A stretch of DNA of 10,176 bases, taken from assembly GCA_964551015.1 (NCBI GenBank), contig CAZKBP010000076.1, positions 1-10,176 of the forward strand, written 5' to 3'. Position 1 is the first letter of the stretch, and each line of letters starts with the position of its first letter. Shown here piece after piece: positions 1 to 7,171 of this stretch. Source of the DNA: CAZKBP01 sp964551015. Lineage in GTDB: Bacteria; Bacteroidota; Bacteroidia; Cytophagales; Microscillaceae. A program made the position numbers and the translations under genes. The notes under the pieces were generated by a model. That model worked only from the letters and a program-made list of their open reading frames with translations. It had not been told where the DNA came from and did not search any database.

Positions 1-690
1 GAGCTTTCGGCCAAGGGCAGCTCATTTTTAGCACTCTGTAAAATCCCCAAATTATTCAGCGTCGTGGCCACATCTGGCAAATAGGCCTGGGGGTTGACCT
101 CGGCCAGCTTGCGCCGGATGCCTAAGGCTTCCTGGTAGGAGCTTTCGGCCTGTGACAATTCATTTGTAGCCTGCTGTAAATTCCCCAAATTATTCAGGGT
201 GTCAGCTACGTAAGGCAAATAGGCCTCGGGGTTGACCGATGCTAGCTTGCGCCGGATGCCTAAGGCTTCCTGGTAGGAACTTCTGGCCAAGGACAATTCA
301 TTTTTAGCACGCTGTAAAAGCCCCAAATTATTCAGCGCAGTCGCTACCTTCGCATCATAGGATTCGGGGTTGACCGATGCTAGCTTTCGAAAAATGCCTA
401 AGGCTTCCTGGTAGGAGCTTTCGGCCAGAGGCAGCTCATTTTTATCCCGCTGTAAAACCGCCAAATTATTCAGCGTAGCAGCCACATAAGGCAAATAGGT
501 CTCTGGGTTGACCGAGGCTAGCTTTTGATAAATGACTAAGGCTTCCTGGTGGGAACTTTCGGCCAAGGACAGTTCATTTTTATCCCGCCGTAAAACAGCC
601 AAATTATTTAGCGTAGTAGCTACGTAAGGCAAATAGGCTTCCGAGTTGACCGAGACCAGCTTTCGGAAGATACTTAGCACCTCCTCATAG
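1..690 (-). repeat. Five tandem 138-bp coding repeats (TPR units)
   Basis: The block starting GAGCTTTCGG or GAACTTTCGG (plus strand) recurs at 1, 139, 277, 415 and 553, a constant 138-bp period. A less conserved unit begins near 691. Copies share long identical stretches, for example CCAAATTATTCAGCG and CCTAAGGCTTCCTGGTAGGA. By eye neighbouring copies are roughly 75-80% identical. Each unit is 46 codons, so copy-number change by recombination would keep the frame. The array continues off the left edge. Confidence 0.95.
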
Positions 691-1403
691 AAAGGAGCCG
701 CCGCTTGGAATTGATTACGTTCTTGAAGAAAATGAGCATATTTGAAAACGTATTTGGCCTTGAATTCTTCTTTTCTTGAACGCTCCGCAGATACTTTCCC
801 CTTATCAAAAAATTCAATGGCTTTTTGAAAGCGGTCTTCGGGATTCTTGATCTCTAAATTTAAGCTGGTAAGTTCGGCTTTGATAAGGTATTCACTGGCG
901 TTATCCACGAGCCTTTCATAGACGGTTTCTAGTTCTTGCTGGTTGGCTAGCATCTCCATCAAGGTTTGCTGGGCTTCCGGCAGGTTAATCGCCTGCATAG
1001 AGGTGATGGCTTCTTCCAGACCGCCCGCGAAGAATGATTTTTTGACCTCTGCCAGTATCTCCGTATTTTTAATCTCATAAAGGGTGTGGGCAGTGTTGAG
1101 TATATCGATTTTATATTGCTTTACCTCTTCTTCCATCAGTTTTATCTCCTCGCCCATTTCAAGGCGTTTGCCATAATCATCTACTGTGGCTAGTTCTTTT
1201 CTTTTGTCTTGTAGCTTGGCTTCTAAGGCTTGAAAGTAATCTACATTGTAGATGAACTGGGTGATTTCAATATCAATGGCCCCATCGGATTTGATGTTCT
1301 CAATGACCGTGGTTAAGCGGTTGAGGTCGCTGATGGTTTCTACAAAGCCTTGGGAGAGGTTGTAGGTTTGGGTGAATTCTTGGATTTTAGTTGCTGGATT
1401 CAT
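1..1403 (-). CDS. TPR-repeat protein, C-terminus beyond the left edge
   Basis: The frame is open from an ATG at 1403 through the left edge, giving 467 visible codons. The N-terminal part (about residues 40-165) is a predicted coiled-coil/helical region that begins with a GAIDIEI strand motif. Residues 165-235 look like divergent TPR helices. From about residue 238, five 46-residue repeats follow, with the consensus pattern YLPYVAxTLNNLxxLQ, then NELxxAESSYQEALxI and a linking LASVNPE. This is the classical TPR pattern of small-large-A-Y-x-x-A-L residues, of the longer-linker kind. TPR arrays are protein-binding scaffolds and often serve as the sensor part of conflict systems. The start overlaps the end of the upstream 166-aa gene by 17 nt, so the two are probably translationally coupled. 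There is no signal peptide or membrane segment, so the protein is probably cytoplasmic. No effector domain is visible, but one could follow beyond the edge. The TPR call is firm; the defence role is inferred from the neighbours. Confidence 0.85.
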   Translation of the reverse strand, partial: MNPATKIQEFTQTYNLSQGFVETISDLNRLTTVIENIKSDGAIDIEITQFIYNVDYFQALEAKLQDKRKELATVDDYGKRLEMGEEIKLMEEEVKQYKIDILNTAHTLYEIKNTEILAEVKKSFFAGGLEEAITSMQAINLPEAQQTLMEMLANQQELETVYERLVDNASEYLIKAELTSLNLEIKNPEDRFQKAIEFFDKGKVSAERSRKEEFKAKYVFKYAHFLQERNQFQAAAPFYEEVLSIFRKLVSVNSEAYLPYVATTLNNLAVLRRDKNELSLAESSHQEALVIYQKLASVNPETYLPYVAATLNNLAVLQRDKNELPLAESSYQEALGIFRKLASVNPESYDAKVATALNNLGLLQRAKNELSLARSSYQEALGIRRKLASVNPEAYLPYVADTLNNLGNLQQATNELSQAESSYQEALGIRRKLAEVNPQAYLPDVATTLNNLGILQSAKNELPLAES

Positions 1404-1887
1404 CGTCTATTATTTTTTTCATTTTCTTCCAGAGACCATCTTTTCTGGCCTCTAGATAATCAAGATAAATTAGGAGGTTGTGCTGGTCATTGGCCAGGTC
1501 TTCCTCTTTGAGGATGGCATCTGCGTCTTTAAACCTACCTTGGTCAAAGAGTTCGGCAGCCTGACGTAGTCTCTCGGTGCGTAGCTCCATCTGAGAGAAG
1601 GTATTTGCTAATTGTAGTACATCTGCCTTGAACTCTTTCTCAAATTCTAGGAGATCATTGACTTTCTGGCTGTAAAAAAGCCTATCCTGAGTACCCTTGG
1701 CCGCATCAAGTTGAGATTGGGCTTCCTGTATTTGAGCTTGAAGCTTTTGGTAATCGGGTGAGTTGGAAAAGAAATCCCGAATTTTAATGTTAATATCTCT
1801 CCCTGCTTTAAGATTGGAGATTTCGTGATCTACCGAGATTTCTCCTCCCTTGATGTATTGTAGGATGCCAATGCGGGTATCTGCCAT
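1387..1887 (-). CDS. Coiled-coil protein linking the EAD11-like and TPR genes
   Basis: This 166-aa protein has an N-terminal strand-rich segment (about 1-37) containing the motif KAGRDINIKI at residues 27-36. A helical, probably coiled-coil region rich in Q, E, K and L follows (about 45-100), then a TPR-like helical pair around 101-130 (AELFDQGRFKDADAIL). It lies 3 nt downstream of the EAD11-like gene, and its stop overlaps the start of the TPR gene by 17 nt, so the three form one leftward operon. Residues 29-140 align by eye with residues about 41-150 of the TPR protein, which suggests duplication of one module. I do not recognise a named family. The glycine-rich INI strand motif resembles linker strands next to effector-associated domains in conflict proteins. 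A role as adaptor or scaffold is inference. There is no catalytic motif, signal peptide or membrane segment. Confidence 0.8.
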   Translation of the reverse strand: MADTRIGILQYIKGGEISVDHEISNLKAGRDINIKIRDFFSNSPDYQKLQAQIQEAQSQLDAAKGTQDRLFYSQKVNDLLEFEKEFKADVLQLANTFSQMELRTERLRQAAELFDQGRFKDADAILKEEDLANDQHNLLIYLDYLEARKDGLWKKMKKIIDDESSN

Positions 1888-1890
1888 TGC

Positions 1891-2334
1891 TTACTGTTGG
1901 TCTATGTCAATGTTAATTCCTTTACCAGCATCCAAGTCTTTGAATTTGGCTTCACTTCCTTTTTGCTTGGCTTTGATGCGGATGTCTTCTTTAGCTTTGA
2001 GGCCTTCTGTATCTAAGGTGCTTCCCGAAGGCTTGTTGTAGGCTTGCTCTATGTCTGCACCCAAGGAGGCATCTTGGCTAAGTTCTTCCTCCAAGGTTTC
2101 TATCATACTCAGGAGAGCCTTGCGGATTCTGTTTTTATCAACACTGGCCTCTTCGTAGGTAATCGTACCTTCGTCTATGGCCTGAATAGTATCTTGGTAA
2201 CGGGCAGATTGCAGGCTTAAAGTCTTGAGGCGTTTGCTACCTTGGAGCATGGATTTTAGCTTTTGGAAGGCTGACTCGGTTTGACCATTGAAAATAAGAT
2301 CATTGATAGACTCGAGAATATTCTGTGCTTTCAT
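1891..2334 (-). CDS. EAD11-like (effector-associated domain) protein
   Basis: This 147-aa protein is the first gene of the leftward operon. Residues 1-83 are all-helical and fit the pattern I recall for effector-associated domain 11: an N-terminal helix followed by G-x-x-E-x-A-x-x-x-L (NGQTESAFQKLKSML, 16-30), then LQSARYQDTIQAIDEGTITY (41-60) and NRIRKALLSMIETLEEE (68-84). EADs are death-domain-like adaptors that recruit effectors to sensor proteins by homotypic contact in bacterial conflict systems. The C-terminal half is a charged linker ending in LDAGKGINIDIDQQ (134-147), whose strand motif recurs in both downstream proteins. As a stand-alone EAD protein it would need a partner carrying another EAD11 copy, and none is visible in the window. 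The EAD assignment is from remembered family patterns, without a profile search. The ATG at 2334 is the natural start of the frame and no Shine-Dalgarno sequence is evident. Confidence 0.75.
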   Translation of the reverse strand: MKAQNILESINDLIFNGQTESAFQKLKSMLQGSKRLKTLSLQSARYQDTIQAIDEGTITYEEASVDKNRIRKALLSMIETLEEELSQDASLGADIEQAYNKPSGSTLDTEGLKAKEDIRIKAKQKGSEAKFKDLDAGKGINIDIDQQ

Positions 2335-2547
2335 AAAGAATAGAGATGAGTTTGGGAATTAAATACAAGATAAAGAAGAATCTTCCGAAAAAATCTCCCT
2401 TGTACTTAGTATTAACGGCAGAGATCACAAAATTGGTACAGTTTGCAAGGTTAAAGTATTGGAGATGACACTGGTAATGAGTAAATTAGCTATACACCAC
2501 ACACGAACCTTCCAGAGAAAAAATAAACGAATGTTGTATATTCAGGT

Positions 2548-2590
2548 GTTGCTCGTTCATACCTCCCTTCGGTCGGCCTGAACGAGCAAC
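2548..2590. repeat. Perfect 12-bp-stem hairpin
   Basis: GTTGCTCGTTCA at 2548-2559 is the exact reverse complement of TGAACGAGCAAC at 2579-2590, separated by a 19-nt GC-rich loop. GGCGGCGGC follows directly. It lies between divergent genes and has no T-tract, so it is not a terminator of either operon. It could be a dispersed palindromic repeat, a remnant of a mobile element, or a recombination site. Confidence 0.8.
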
Positions 2591-2703
2591 GGCGGCGGCT
2601 AAAAGACCGAATCGAACATTGAAACCTGATTATGAAACTCGAAAAAACGGATTAAAAATATTGGCTCATTGATTGAAGGTTTGTGCAAGAAAAAATTAGT
2701 TTT

Positions 2704-2812
2704 TGCCGACCCGCTTCTGCCCTTCGGGACAGTTGGGGAAGCCTACGCACATTGCACACATTGGCAAATCGCACAAGCCAACCCACGACCCAAGCTTTGC
2801 AAAAGAGCCAAA
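2704..2812. other. GC-rich non-coding patch, possible dispersed repeat
   Basis: This stretch is visibly richer in G and C than its surroundings. It contains three GCACA steps (around 2747-2775) and a TTGGC...GCCAA inverted pair near 2761-2781. The peptide it would encode looks unlike a protein. Such sequence looks to me like the intergenic dispersed repeats of some Bacteroidota genomes, but I cannot confirm copies elsewhere. Confidence 0.35.
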
Positions 2813-2846
2813 TCACCACTTTCCAATACAAAGAATAAGTATCGTT

Positions 2847-2871
2847 TTATATCTTACATTTTGAGATATAA
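2847..2871. promoter_or_regulatory. Candidate operator for the XRE regulator
   Basis: TTATATCT (2847-2854) and AGATATAA (2864-2871) form a perfect 8-bp inverted repeat with a 9-nt spacer. The dyad is centred about 44 nt upstream of the regulator's ATG at 2903 and overlaps a TATAAT hexamer. This is the usual layout of an autoregulatory site for a small XRE/Cro dimer. Binding itself is inferred. Confidence 0.5.
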
Positions 2872-2872
2872 T
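2867..2872 (+). promoter_or_regulatory. TATAAT -10-like element of the BREX-like operon
   Basis: A perfect TATAAT lies 30 nt upstream of the ATG at 2903, inside the right arm of the inverted repeat. The hexamer at the expected -35 spacing (around 2844) is a poor match to TTGACA. In an AT-rich region such a hexamer can occur by chance. Confidence 0.35.
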
Positions 2873-2902
2873 TGTAATTTAGAAGCCAACAATTTGATAG
2901 CA

Positions 2903-3100
2903 ATGAATCGAATCAAAGAAGTGCTTGAAGAGAAAGGAATTAAACAAACCTGGTTAGCTGAGAAGCTTGGTAAGAGTTACAATATGGTAAACTCCTATGT
3001 GCAAAACAGGCAGCAACCACGACTGGAAGTTTTAAGTGAAATTGCCCAAATACTTGATGTAGATGTTCGTGAATTAATAGTTTCAACCAAACATGGATAA
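2903..3100 (+). CDS. XRE/Cro-type helix-turn-helix regulator
   Basis: This 65-aa protein is essentially a single HTH_3/XRE domain. Helix 1 is IKEVLEEKGI (4-13). The helix-turn-helix is QTWLAEKLGKSYNMVNSYVQ (15-34), followed by the typical NRQQPRLEVLSEIAQILDV (35-53), which corresponds to the N-x-x-x-P-x-x-x-x-L-x-x-I-A signature. I chose the ATG at 2903 because the domain begins there. The frame is open further upstream to 2669, but that part has non-protein-like composition and would place the promoter-like sites inside the gene. Its stop overlaps the next start by 8 nt (ATGGATAA), so it is the first gene of the operon and probably controls it, plausibly through the inverted repeat at 2847-2871. 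Small XRE regulators of this size also act as controller proteins of restriction-modification systems. Confidence 0.88.
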   Translation: MNRIKEVLEEKGIKQTWLAEKLGKSYNMVNSYVQNRQQPRLEVLSEIAQILDVDVRELIVSTKHG

Positions 3101-3509
3101 AATCGGCAAATACTTGAAGAGTCAGTCTAGGAATAAAATTGTATTCTATAAGCAAGATATTCCTGGTATTGAAGCGGTAGATGTAGGTAAGAAATTATCT
3201 CATGAGATAAAGTCAATCGCTTCTGATGCTAAAATCGGAATGAAATCTTTAATTATAATGGATGAGCTATTTACTTCATCTTTTTCAAATAATTCAGAAT
3301 ATGGGAAATACCTCGCAATACAGAACCTAGGTATTCTTTTTGAACCTGAATTAAAGACTGATTTTGTACAAATACTAGATAAATACTCTTCGCTGAACAC
3401 TTTGTTTGTTAAGTGGGAAGGAGAAATTGAAGATGGAATCCTTTATTTTTTAACGAAAGAAAAAGGACAAAAAATAGATATTAAGAATTTAAGCCATATA
3501 GTAATATGA
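3093..3509 (+). CDS. brxF: BrxF-like protein without a Walker A motif
   Basis: This 138-aa protein lies between the regulator (8-nt overlap) and the large ATPase (4-nt ATGA overlap). The C-terminal part, QNLGILFEPELKTDFVQIL (about 79-97) and then LFVKWEGEIEDGILYF, resembles the end of BREX-3 BrxF proteins as I remember them: a strand followed by LF-P-L-x-x-D, then an L-S/N-x-x-x-x-V-x-W-x-G-E-I segment. BrxF is described as a small P-loop protein. Here no G-x-x-x-x-G-K-[ST] is present anywhere, and the only acidic hhhhDE strand is LIIMDE near 53-58. It could therefore be a nucleotide-binding-deficient or diverged BrxF. It is AT-rich (about 22-37% GC in hand-counted 60-base lines). Position in the operon supports the assignment as much as sequence does. 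If it is not BrxF, it is an unknown small cytoplasmic protein of a BREX-like operon. Confidence 0.55.
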   Translation: MDKIGKYLKSQSRNKIVFYKQDIPGIEAVDVGKKLSHEIKSIASDAKIGMKSLIIMDELFTSSFSNNSEYGKYLAIQNLGILFEPELKTDFVQILDKYSSLNTLFVKWEGEIEDGILYFLTKEKGQKIDIKNLSHIVI

Positions 3510-6500
3510 AGTATAGTGAGTTAATCCATTTTGAACCGATTACAGAAGTCGTAAAGTTTAGTGAAACACATAAAAGCGACTATCAAAATAACCTTGTTAA
3601 GACATTTGTTTTCTCGGAAACATTTAAAGATCACTTGATCCCATTAATGGTAAGGAATTTAGATTTCACCTACTCCGGTGAATCTTTTGGCTTACAGGTT
3701 GTCGGTAATTATGGTACGGGTAAATCTCACTTAATGTCTTTGGTTTCCTTAATAGCCGAGCATGAGCAACTAATTGATTTAGTTCAGGAGGAAAAGCCTA
3801 AAAAGTCCTTGAAAGCCATTTCAGGTAAATTCAAGGTTTTACGTTTTGAATTGGGTGGAACAGAAAGCTTGTGGAATTTCGTCACTTTTAAGGTTGAACA
3901 TTATTTCAATGAACTTGGGATCAATTTCTCTTTTGATGGACATGGTACTATCACCTATGCAGATAAACTAAAGCTTATGATGGCTGAATTTGAGGACAAG
4001 TTCCCTGACAAAGGATTCTTGGTCGTAATTGATGAAATGCTGGCTTATTTGAAAGGAAGAAGTACACCTGATAAACTAAATCAGGATTTGCAAGTGCTTC
4101 AAGCTTTAGGTCAAGCCTGCGATTCATCAAAGTTCAAATTCATTTTTGGTGTTCAAGAAATGATTTATCATTCATCGGAATTTCAGTTTGCTGCTGATAT
4201 GCTTCAAAAGGTGAATGACCGATATAAAGACATCATGATAACTAAAGAAGATGTTGCTTTCATTGTAAAGAATCGACTTTTAAGTAAAAACGAACATCAA
4301 AAACAGAAGATTAAAGAACACCTAGATCCATTCTTGTCCTTCTTTACAGATATGCACGGAAGAACACAGGATTATGTGGAATTATTTCCTGTACACCCTA
4401 CCTACTTTGAAAACTTTGAACGCATCCGAATTGGAAAAAGTCAAAGAGAAATTCTAAAAACACTTTCCAATCAGTTTACAGAAATTTTAGAACTGGAAGT
4501 ACCTACTGATAATCCCGGATTATTGACCTATGACAAGTATTGGGAAGATATTCAAAAAAGCCAGGACTTAATGGCAATACCGGATGTAAGAAAAGTGAAA
4601 GAAATAACAGAAATTATAAACGACAAAATCGAATCCTATTTCACCGGAGTTAGAGCGAAAAAGAAAAATATAGCAAGAAGAATTACCAATGCTTGTGCAA
4701 TAAAGTTGTTGCAGCATGAACTGAATAAACAAAATGGTACAAATACAGAACATCTTGTTGATGATCTGTGCTTAACCGACAGTTTAGCAAGTGATAGAGA
4801 TTTCTTAATCGACATTATGGATTCTACTGCTCAACAAATCATTACGGCTACTTCAGGGCAATATTTTGACAAGGATGCTGAAAACGGTGAGTATCATTTA
4901 CGAATTGAAGGAGGAATAAACTTTGACCAAAAAATAAAGGATTATGCAGCTACAATGGCTGATGGTCAAAAGGACGAGTACTTTTTTAAGTTTTTAGAGA
5001 TCAATCTACCACTAGACCACAATACATATAGAACGGGTTTTAAAATCTGGGAACATACCGTAGAATGGAAGTCGCATAAAACCTATCGTGATGGGTATAT
5101 TTTCTTTGGAAATCCAAATGAAAAGTCAACCACACATCCAAGGCAACATTTCTATATGTACTTCATGCCGATTTTTGATGAGTCCAAAAAGAAGCGAAAT
5201 CATGAAGAGGATGAAGTGTATTTTATCATGGATGGGCTTTCTGATGAATTCAAACAAGCAGTAACGCTTTATGGAGCTGCGTTAGCACTAGAGGTTAGAG
5301 CAGATTCATCGCAAAAAGCGATTTACAGACAGAAAATAGACGAGTTAAACAAAAAAGCAAGAGCTCTTTTTGATATTGAATATGTCCAAATCACAAAAGT
5401 CGATTACCAAGGAAAGGAATTGCCTTTAAATGGTTATCCGCTGCCGGGAGCGGGATATACAAAAGAGCAGATATTTTCAGATGTTGCCTCGGTAGTATTT
5501 GAAGAATGGTTTGAACAAGAAAGACCAAACTACCCTAAGTTTTCTCAGTTAAATGCACCAGTTGCAAAGGACAATTTTGATCGTTTAGTAAAACAAGCAT
5601 TGGCTAAAATTGCAAACCCTGAACAATCCAACAGAGATGGTGAAGGTATGCTTTCGGGGCTTGGACTTTGGGTTCCGGGAACGCTTGATTATAGTCATTC
5701 ACCTTATGCAAAAAATCTTTTAACTCAATTAAAAAAGAAAGGTGAAGGTCAAGTACTCAATCGCCAGGAAATTATTGAGTACGTGGAAAAGAGCGATAAC
5801 TTATGGTTATCCAAAGATTTTAAAATTGAAGCCGAACTGGAGTTTATTGTTTTAGCAACATTGGCGGCTCTTGGTGAATTGGAAATTACACTATCATCAG
5901 GTAAATCCATCAACTCTACTAATCTCTCAGACTTAAAAGACATTGTAAAAGAGGACTTCTATTCCTTCACGCATGTAAAACCACCTAAAGGACTTAATGA
6001 AGCTGCTTTAAAAGCTATGTTTATTGGTTTGCTTGGTAAAGATTTGTCAAAACACCTAAAGAATGAATCGACTTATTTAGAGCTAACCACGAAAGCAAAT
6101 GATTGGGCTAAAAGAACGGTTTCTGTTTTAAATAAAATTCAGGGAGGATATATCAAAATGGGTATTCAGATAATCTCCGAAAATGAAGCATCGGAATACC
6201 GCAGATCGTTTACCGCCTTTTCAGGTTTCTGTGATAAACTAGCCAACTACACCTCTGAGGCTCGAATGAAAAACTTCCAATTTGCTGTAGATGATATTAA
6301 CCGCATTTTGGAAGCAAAACCTTTGATTGAGAAGGTAGAAAACCAACTGACTGAAATCAATCATTTCAACGAAGACATTTCTTATCTACAACAATGCAAG
6401 CAGTACATAACGGATGTCGAGTTTAAAGAAGAAATCACCAATGAAATCAATCAATTGGCAACTGTCCTTTCTTCTAATAACAGTAAGACGGTTGAGGATT

Positions 6501-7165
6501 ATAAAGCACGTTTAAGTCAGTTAAAAAATCGCTATGCTGACTGGTATCTCAAATTGTATTTGAAATACAGAATCAGTGAAGCCGACAATACACAAAAGCA
6601 GGCTTTATTGGATAGTGAAGAAAAAGCCATTTGCGACATCCTGAAAGAAGCTAACTTTCTTTCTTCCGGTCAATATCACCAATGTTTAAGCAAACTAGCA
6701 AAACTTCAACCTGCTGATAGCAATGTAAATAAAGAGCTTATTCTAACGGCTCCTTACCAAGATTTTAATCCTATTGATTTTGAAGATCAGAGTATTGTTT
6801 CTGTTCAGGCTTGTAAAAAGGAATTGACTGAACTATTGGGTAATTGGGAACAAACGTTGAAAGACACCTTGGAAGATCCAATGGTGAAGAAAAACATGAG
6901 TTTGCTAGATCCTACCCAAGCAAAATTGCTAAAGGATTTTGAAAACGATACCGTAAAGCTGCAAAAGGATAATGCTCTTGCCATTCGCAACGCCATCATG
7001 AGCTTGCATAAAGGCTTGGAGAAAATAGAATTGAGTTTGGATGGTATGAAGGCAACTTTCAACAAACCTCTAACTCCTGACGAAGCAGTAGATGCTTTTA
7101 AAGCTTATGTAGACAACATTTCCAAAGGGAAAGAAAGAGATAAAATCAGAATCATACTGAAATAA
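3506..7165 (+). CDS. brxC: BrxC/PglY-type P-loop ATPase of a BREX system
   Basis: This 1219-aa protein has a clear Walker A, GNYGTGKSHL (residues 67-76, with K73 and S74), and a Walker B, FLVVIDE (171-177, with D176 and E177). A downstream strand, FKFIFGVQEM, has the place of a sensor-1 strand, and RYKDIMITKEDVAFIVKNRL follows. That segment is the R-x-x-x-I-x-I-x-x-x-D-x-x-x-I-V-x-x-R-L signature of large BREX/DUF499-like ATPases. The length fits BrxC/PglY (about 1200 aa); the DUF6079 name is my best recollection for this subgroup. The C-terminal third (about 890-1200) is mostly helical with coiled-coil character. In BREX, BrxC is an essential ATPase thought to act with the methyltransferase and PglZ on DNA. 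The start overlaps the upstream stop (ATGA), indicating translational coupling, and the methyltransferase begins 6 nt after its stop. The frame is intact. The ATPase call is firm; BrxC rather than another AAA+ family rests on motif spacing and neighbours. Confidence 0.82.
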   Translation: MKYSELIHFEPITEVVKFSETHKSDYQNNLVKTFVFSETFKDHLIPLMVRNLDFTYSGESFGLQVVGNYGTGKSHLMSLVSLIAEHEQLIDLVQEEKPKKSLKAISGKFKVLRFELGGTESLWNFVTFKVEHYFNELGINFSFDGHGTITYADKLKLMMAEFEDKFPDKGFLVVIDEMLAYLKGRSTPDKLNQDLQVLQALGQACDSSKFKFIFGVQEMIYHSSEFQFAADMLQKVNDRYKDIMITKEDVAFIVKNRLLSKNEHQKQKIKEHLDPFLSFFTDMHGRTQDYVELFPVHPTYFENFERIRIGKSQREILKTLSNQFTEILELEVPTDNPGLLTYDKYWEDIQKSQDLMAIPDVRKVKEITEIINDKIESYFTGVRAKKKNIARRITNACAIKLLQHELNKQNGTNTEHLVDDLCLTDSLASDRDFLIDIMDSTAQQIITATSGQYFDKDAENGEYHLRIEGGINFDQKIKDYAATMADGQKDEYFFKFLEINLPLDHNTYRTGFKIWEHTVEWKSHKTYRDGYIFFGNPNEKSTTHPRQHFYMYFMPIFDESKKKRNHEEDEVYFIMDGLSDEFKQAVTLYGAALALEVRADSSQKAIYRQKIDELNKKARALFDIEYVQITKVDYQGKELPLNGYPLPGAGYTKEQIFSDVASVVFEEWFEQERPNYPKFSQLNAPVAKDNFDRLVKQALAKIANPEQSNRDGEGMLSGLGLWVPGTLDYSHSPYAKNLLTQLKKKGEGQVLNRQEIIEYVEKSDNLWLSKDFKIEAELEFIVLATLAALGELEITLSSGKSINSTNLSDLKDIVKEDFYSFTHVKPPKGLNEAALKAMFIGLLGKDLSKHLKNESTYLELTTKANDWAKRTVSVLNKIQGGYIKMGIQIISENEASEYRRSFTAFSGFCDKLANYTSEARMKNFQFAVDDINRILEAKPLIEKVENQLTEINHFNEDISYLQQCKQYITDVEFKEEITNEINQLATVLSSNNSKTVEDYKARLSQLKNRYADWYLKLYLKYRISEADNTQKQALLDSEEKAICDILKEANFLSSGQYHQCLSKLAKLQPADSNVNKELILTAPYQDFNPIDFEDQSIVSVQACKKELTELLGNWEQTLKDTLEDPMVKKNMSLLDPTQAKLLKDFENDTVKLQKDNALAIRNAIMSLHKGLEKIELSLDGMKATFNKPLTPDEAVDAFKAYVDNISKGKERDKIRIILK

Positions 7166-7171
7166 GATACT

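Larger units (their letters stand above)
2335..2902. other. Divergent intergenic region without a supported gene
   Basis: These 568 bases separate the two divergent operons and must hold both promoters. The first 200 bases are AT-rich with no clear motif. On the minus strand, 2453-2446 reads TAACCTTG, one mismatch from the Bacteroidota TAnnTTTG -7 consensus, but no matching -33 element is seen. A hairpin lies at 2548-2590 and a GC-richer patch at about 2704-2812. An inverted repeat overlapping TATAAT lies at 2847-2872. The open frame that begins at 2669 is judged non-coding up to 2902. Confidence 0.75.

Noticed and set aside
1..690. CRISPR-like array
   Set aside because: The 138-bp units are contiguous and coding without unique spacers, and they translate as TPR helices.
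1850..2041. Plus-strand open frame opposite the EAD11-like and coiled-coil genes
   Set aside because: It is an antisense shadow of two genes with recognisable protein features and has no supporting signal.
2548..2590. Rho-independent terminator
   Set aside because: No gene ends toward it from either side and there is no T-tract after the stem.
2669..2902. N-terminal extension of the XRE gene starting at 2669
   Set aside because: The extra 78 residues have non-protein-like composition, come from the GC-rich non-coding patch, and would put the promoter-like dyad inside the gene. The HTH domain begins exactly at the ATG at 2903.
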